Assembly: GCA_005881295.1 (NCBI GenBank)
Contig: VBHS01000270.1
Location: 1 to 5,926, forward strand
DNA length: 5,926 bases
Direction: 5' to 3'
Origin: Chloroflexota bacterium
GTDB taxonomy: Bacteria; Chloroflexota; Ktedonobacteria; Ktedonobacterales; Ktedonobacteraceae
Part shown: positions 4,796 through 5,926 of the stretch, piece by piece
How positions within the stretch are numbered: position 1 is the stretch's first letter
How the letters are laid out: each line of letters opens with the position of its first letter
Notes under the pieces: model-generated
What the model saw: only the letters and a program-made list of their open reading frames with translations
Told to the model about the DNA's origin: nothing
Database searches by the model: none
Position numbers and translations under genes: made by a program

Positions 4796-5197
4796 TCATG
4801 GCCATTTGATTTTTTTGGGGCCGGCCCGGCCCAGCTCGGACCCCGGCTCTTCTATACCCCAACTCCAGGAGACAAGAGGGGTAATCGCGAGGTAGCTCCC
4901 GGGGCCGAGGTGTCCCTGACGCTGGACGACTTCCGCGATGCCGTGGATCCTGATCCCGCGTGGCTGCCAGGGACGAAACGACTTGAGATCGTCGATAATG
5001 AGCGACACCTTGTGGTGGCCTGCCACAATATTTTTGTATTTGCGCATCGTCCCGAGCTGGTGACCGCTGATGTAGAAGCGCGCGCCATCGAACTGGAAGC
5101 CTACGACAACAACAGTGGGTTGTCCATCATTGTCCACGGTGGCAATCCTGGCAAGGGGTTGCGCTTGCAGGTAAGCCAGTTCCTGCTCGGAAAACAT
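4796..5197 (-). CDS. PPOX class (F420-dependent type) oxidoreductase
   Basis: This 133-residue protein has the split-barrel flavin-binding fold of the pyridoxamine 5'-phosphate oxidase superfamily: MFSEQELAYLQAQPLARIATV, DGQPTVVVVGFQFDGARFYI, TMRKYKNIVAGHHKVSLIID, WQPRGIRIHGIAEVV, ITPLVSWSWGIEEPG. The RKYKN helix start and RGIRIHG strand are typical of the short class annotated as F420-dependent in Actinobacteria and Chloroflexota. Such proteins bind F420, FMN or heme and reduce small molecules, so the substrate is unknown. Length is normal. ATG 5197 has a perfect ribosome binding site (AAAGGAGGTGTATC). It follows the DUF6069 gene by 27 bases and is probably co-transcribed with it. An A7 run close to the 3' end affects only the last residues. 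Confidence 0.93.
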   Translation of the reverse strand: MFSEQELAYLQAQPLARIATVDNDGQPTVVVVGFQFDGARFYISGHQLGTMRKYKNIVAGHHKVSLIIDDLKSFRPWQPRGIRIHGIAEVVQRQGHLGPGSYLAITPLVSWSWGIEEPGSELGRAGPKKIKWP

Positions 5198-5224
5198 GAT
5201 ACACCTCCTTTGTTGCTGCTCCCA

Positions 5225-5665
5225 CTATGGTTCGACGGCCAGCGTAGTCAGCAGGCTCACAGTAATAATAGCTGTCACCGTGTGCATAACGATCATGGTC
5301 CAAAAGATGTTCAGGTTCATGCCCGGAGCGGGGTACAGCCCAGCCAGCGCCATGATGGGGTTGAGAAATGAGACGAACAGAGCGACCAGTGTCAGAATGC
5401 GGTAGAAGCCCACCGGGCGGCGAGCGAAGCGACCGACAAGGATGAAGGCCACCAGCGCCAGCAACAAGAAGACGACGGTACTCCCAATGACAAAAGGTGC
5501 CTGCAAGTACGTGAATCCATCAGGAACGCCGAAGAATGCGACGGCAATGGTTCGTATCACCAGGTTAACAAGGACGGCGACAATGATCGTCAGTGGCCCA
5601 ACCCAGACCAGCTTGCGAAGTGCAAAGCCTTTCCGAGAGGTTGGGCGAGTGGTAGTGGATGCCAT
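5225..5665 (-). CDS. DUF6069 family four-TM membrane protein
   Basis: This 146-residue protein has a basic N-terminus (TTTRPTSRKGFALRK) followed by four hydrophobic helices: about 20-45 (WVGPLTIIVAVLVNLVIRTI), 55-78 (FVIGSTVVFLLLALVAFILV), 86-108 (YRILTLVALFVSFLNPIMAL) and 119-142 (IFWTMIVMHTVTAIITVSLL). The GRFARRPVGFYRI loop between helices 2 and 3 and the MHTVTAIITVSLLTTLA end match DUF6069, an uncharacterised family common in Actinobacteria and Chloroflexota. No channel, transporter or enzyme motif is visible. ATG 5665 has AAAGGA 8 bases upstream. It is probably the first gene of a unit with the PPOX gene. Confidence 0.9.
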   Translation of the reverse strand: MASTTTRPTSRKGFALRKLVWVGPLTIIVAVLVNLVIRTIAVAFFGVPDGFTYLQAPFVIGSTVVFLLLALVAFILVGRFARRPVGFYRILTLVALFVSFLNPIMALAGLYPAPGMNLNIFWTMIVMHTVTAIITVSLLTTLAVEP

Positions 5666-5677
5666 ATCATTTTCCTT

Positions 5678-5694
5678 TCAAACGTCTCAAACGT
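5678..5694. repeat. Tandem 8-bp direct repeat before DUF6069
   Basis: TCAAACGT occurs at 5678-5685 and 5687-5694, a 9-base period, just upstream of the DUF6069 ribosome binding site. It may be a regulator site or chance. Confidence 0.3.
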
Positions 5695-5703
5695 TCACAG
5701 CAT
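5695..5703 (-). promoter_or_regulatory. Strong ribosome binding site with a two-codon ORF
   Basis: AAAGGAGGT, as good as any in the window, is followed 6 bases later by ATG CTG TGA (Met-Leu-stop), 29 bases upstream of the DUF6069 ATG. It could be a minimal upstream ORF that tunes DUF6069 translation, or the leftover start of a deleted gene. Confidence 0.3.
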
Positions 5704-5733
5704 TCGTAGACCTCCTTTGACATCCGATCTGGT

Positions 5734-5777
5734 TCATTGTCTCGGAGAAGAGTGTACATATGACCTCATTTGTCTCG
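5734..5777. repeat. Near-identical 11/12-bp direct repeats, 32-33 bp apart
   Basis: TCATTGTCTCG (5734-5744) and TCATTTGTCTCG (5766-5777) differ by one T. The distance is about three helical turns, in the gap upstream of the DUF6069-PPOX unit, which would suit a pair of regulator sites on one DNA face. Their function is not shown. Confidence 0.3.
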
Positions 5778-5789
5778 TTACGCGCATCA

Positions 5790-5926
5790 CTATGACAACT
5801 TTGTTTGGAGGCGGATAAACCTCCCCATCTGCTCAAGTGATTGCTGTCCTTCGGGCAAGATGGAAGCGAATAGCTGGAAGCCGTGCCACATGTCATCCCA
5901 GACGGTCAGTTCGACCGGAACATTGG
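5790..5926 (-). CDS. C-terminal end of an alpha/beta-hydrolase (HSL/fold-3 type), partial
   Basis: The frame enters from the right edge and stops at TAG 5792-5790, giving 44 residues: NVPVELTVWDDMWHGFQLFA, then SILPEGQQSLEQMGRFIRLQ and TKLS. VELxVWDxMWHxFQ is the last strand and catalytic-His loop of hormone-sensitive-lipase-type esterases (His14 here), followed by the closing helix. The Ser nucleophile and HGGG oxyanion motif must lie outside the window. It ends 124 bp before the DUF6069 start, so it may or may not share a transcript with it. Confidence 0.85.
   Translation of the reverse strand, partial: NVPVELTVWDDMWHGFQLFASILPEGQQSLEQMGRFIRLQTKLS

Noticed and set aside
5687..5896. 69-residue minus-strand open frame at the right end
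   Set aside because: Another frame of the same strand encodes the alpha/beta-hydrolase C-terminus with its catalytic-His motif; this one has no recognisable features.
1..5926. CRISPR arrays, tRNA, rRNA, transposase or integrase genes
   Set aside because: No spaced direct-repeat array, RNA-gene signature or mobile-element protein was seen on either strand.

Overview
The window has a GC-rich coding background broken by one AT-rich gap (156-400). It holds a run of small, mostly soluble genes, nearly all on the minus strand. The family mix (DUF5996, a stand-alone UBP-type zinc finger, a PPOX/F420-type flavin or deazaflavin-binding protein, DUF6069, a one-cysteine DsbA-like protein and a three-TM potassium channel with a long cytoplasmic tail) suggests Chloroflexota of the Ktedonobacteria type, or failing that an Actinomycete. 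This is inference from remembered families; no marker gene is present.

Layout from right to left, the direction of minus-strand transcription: the C-terminal end of an alpha/beta-hydrolase (5790-5926); a 124-bp regulatory gap; a two-gene unit of DUF6069 membrane protein and PPOX-type oxidoreductase (5665-4796); a 214-bp gap with inverted repeats and a likely operator; a patchwork of gene remnants (about 4244-4581) that starts like a BNR/WD40-type beta-propeller protein and ends like the N-terminus of an isochorismatase-type hydrolase; then a close-packed unit of UBP zinc finger, DsbA-like protein, DUF5996 protein, rhodanese and a DUF6176-like protein (4237-1658); and finally a potassium channel (1533-401). 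The only plus-strand gene is the C-terminal tail of a Pro/Ser/Thr-rich, membrane-anchored protein at the left edge (1-155), convergent with the channel.

The middle unit is linked by ATGA or longer stop/start overlaps between DUF5996, rhodanese and DUF6176. It combines several thiol or zinc-cysteine proteins (UBP zinc finger, CPYT DsbA-like, rhodanese), so a redox or sulfur-stress role is a reasonable guess, but nothing in the sequence proves it.

The most notable feature is the number of broken or remodelled genes. The potassium channel is split by a one-base loss in a C6 run. The rhodanese has an apparent one-base gain in a G4 run just after its natural start. The DUF6176-like protein seems to lack a central segment. 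The region at 4244-4581 is a chain of fragments behind an intact ribosome binding site and a 26-bp near-palindrome. Sequencing or assembly error at homopolymers could explain the first two, but not the last two. I see no clear new defence or mobile system, tRNA, rRNA or CRISPR array.
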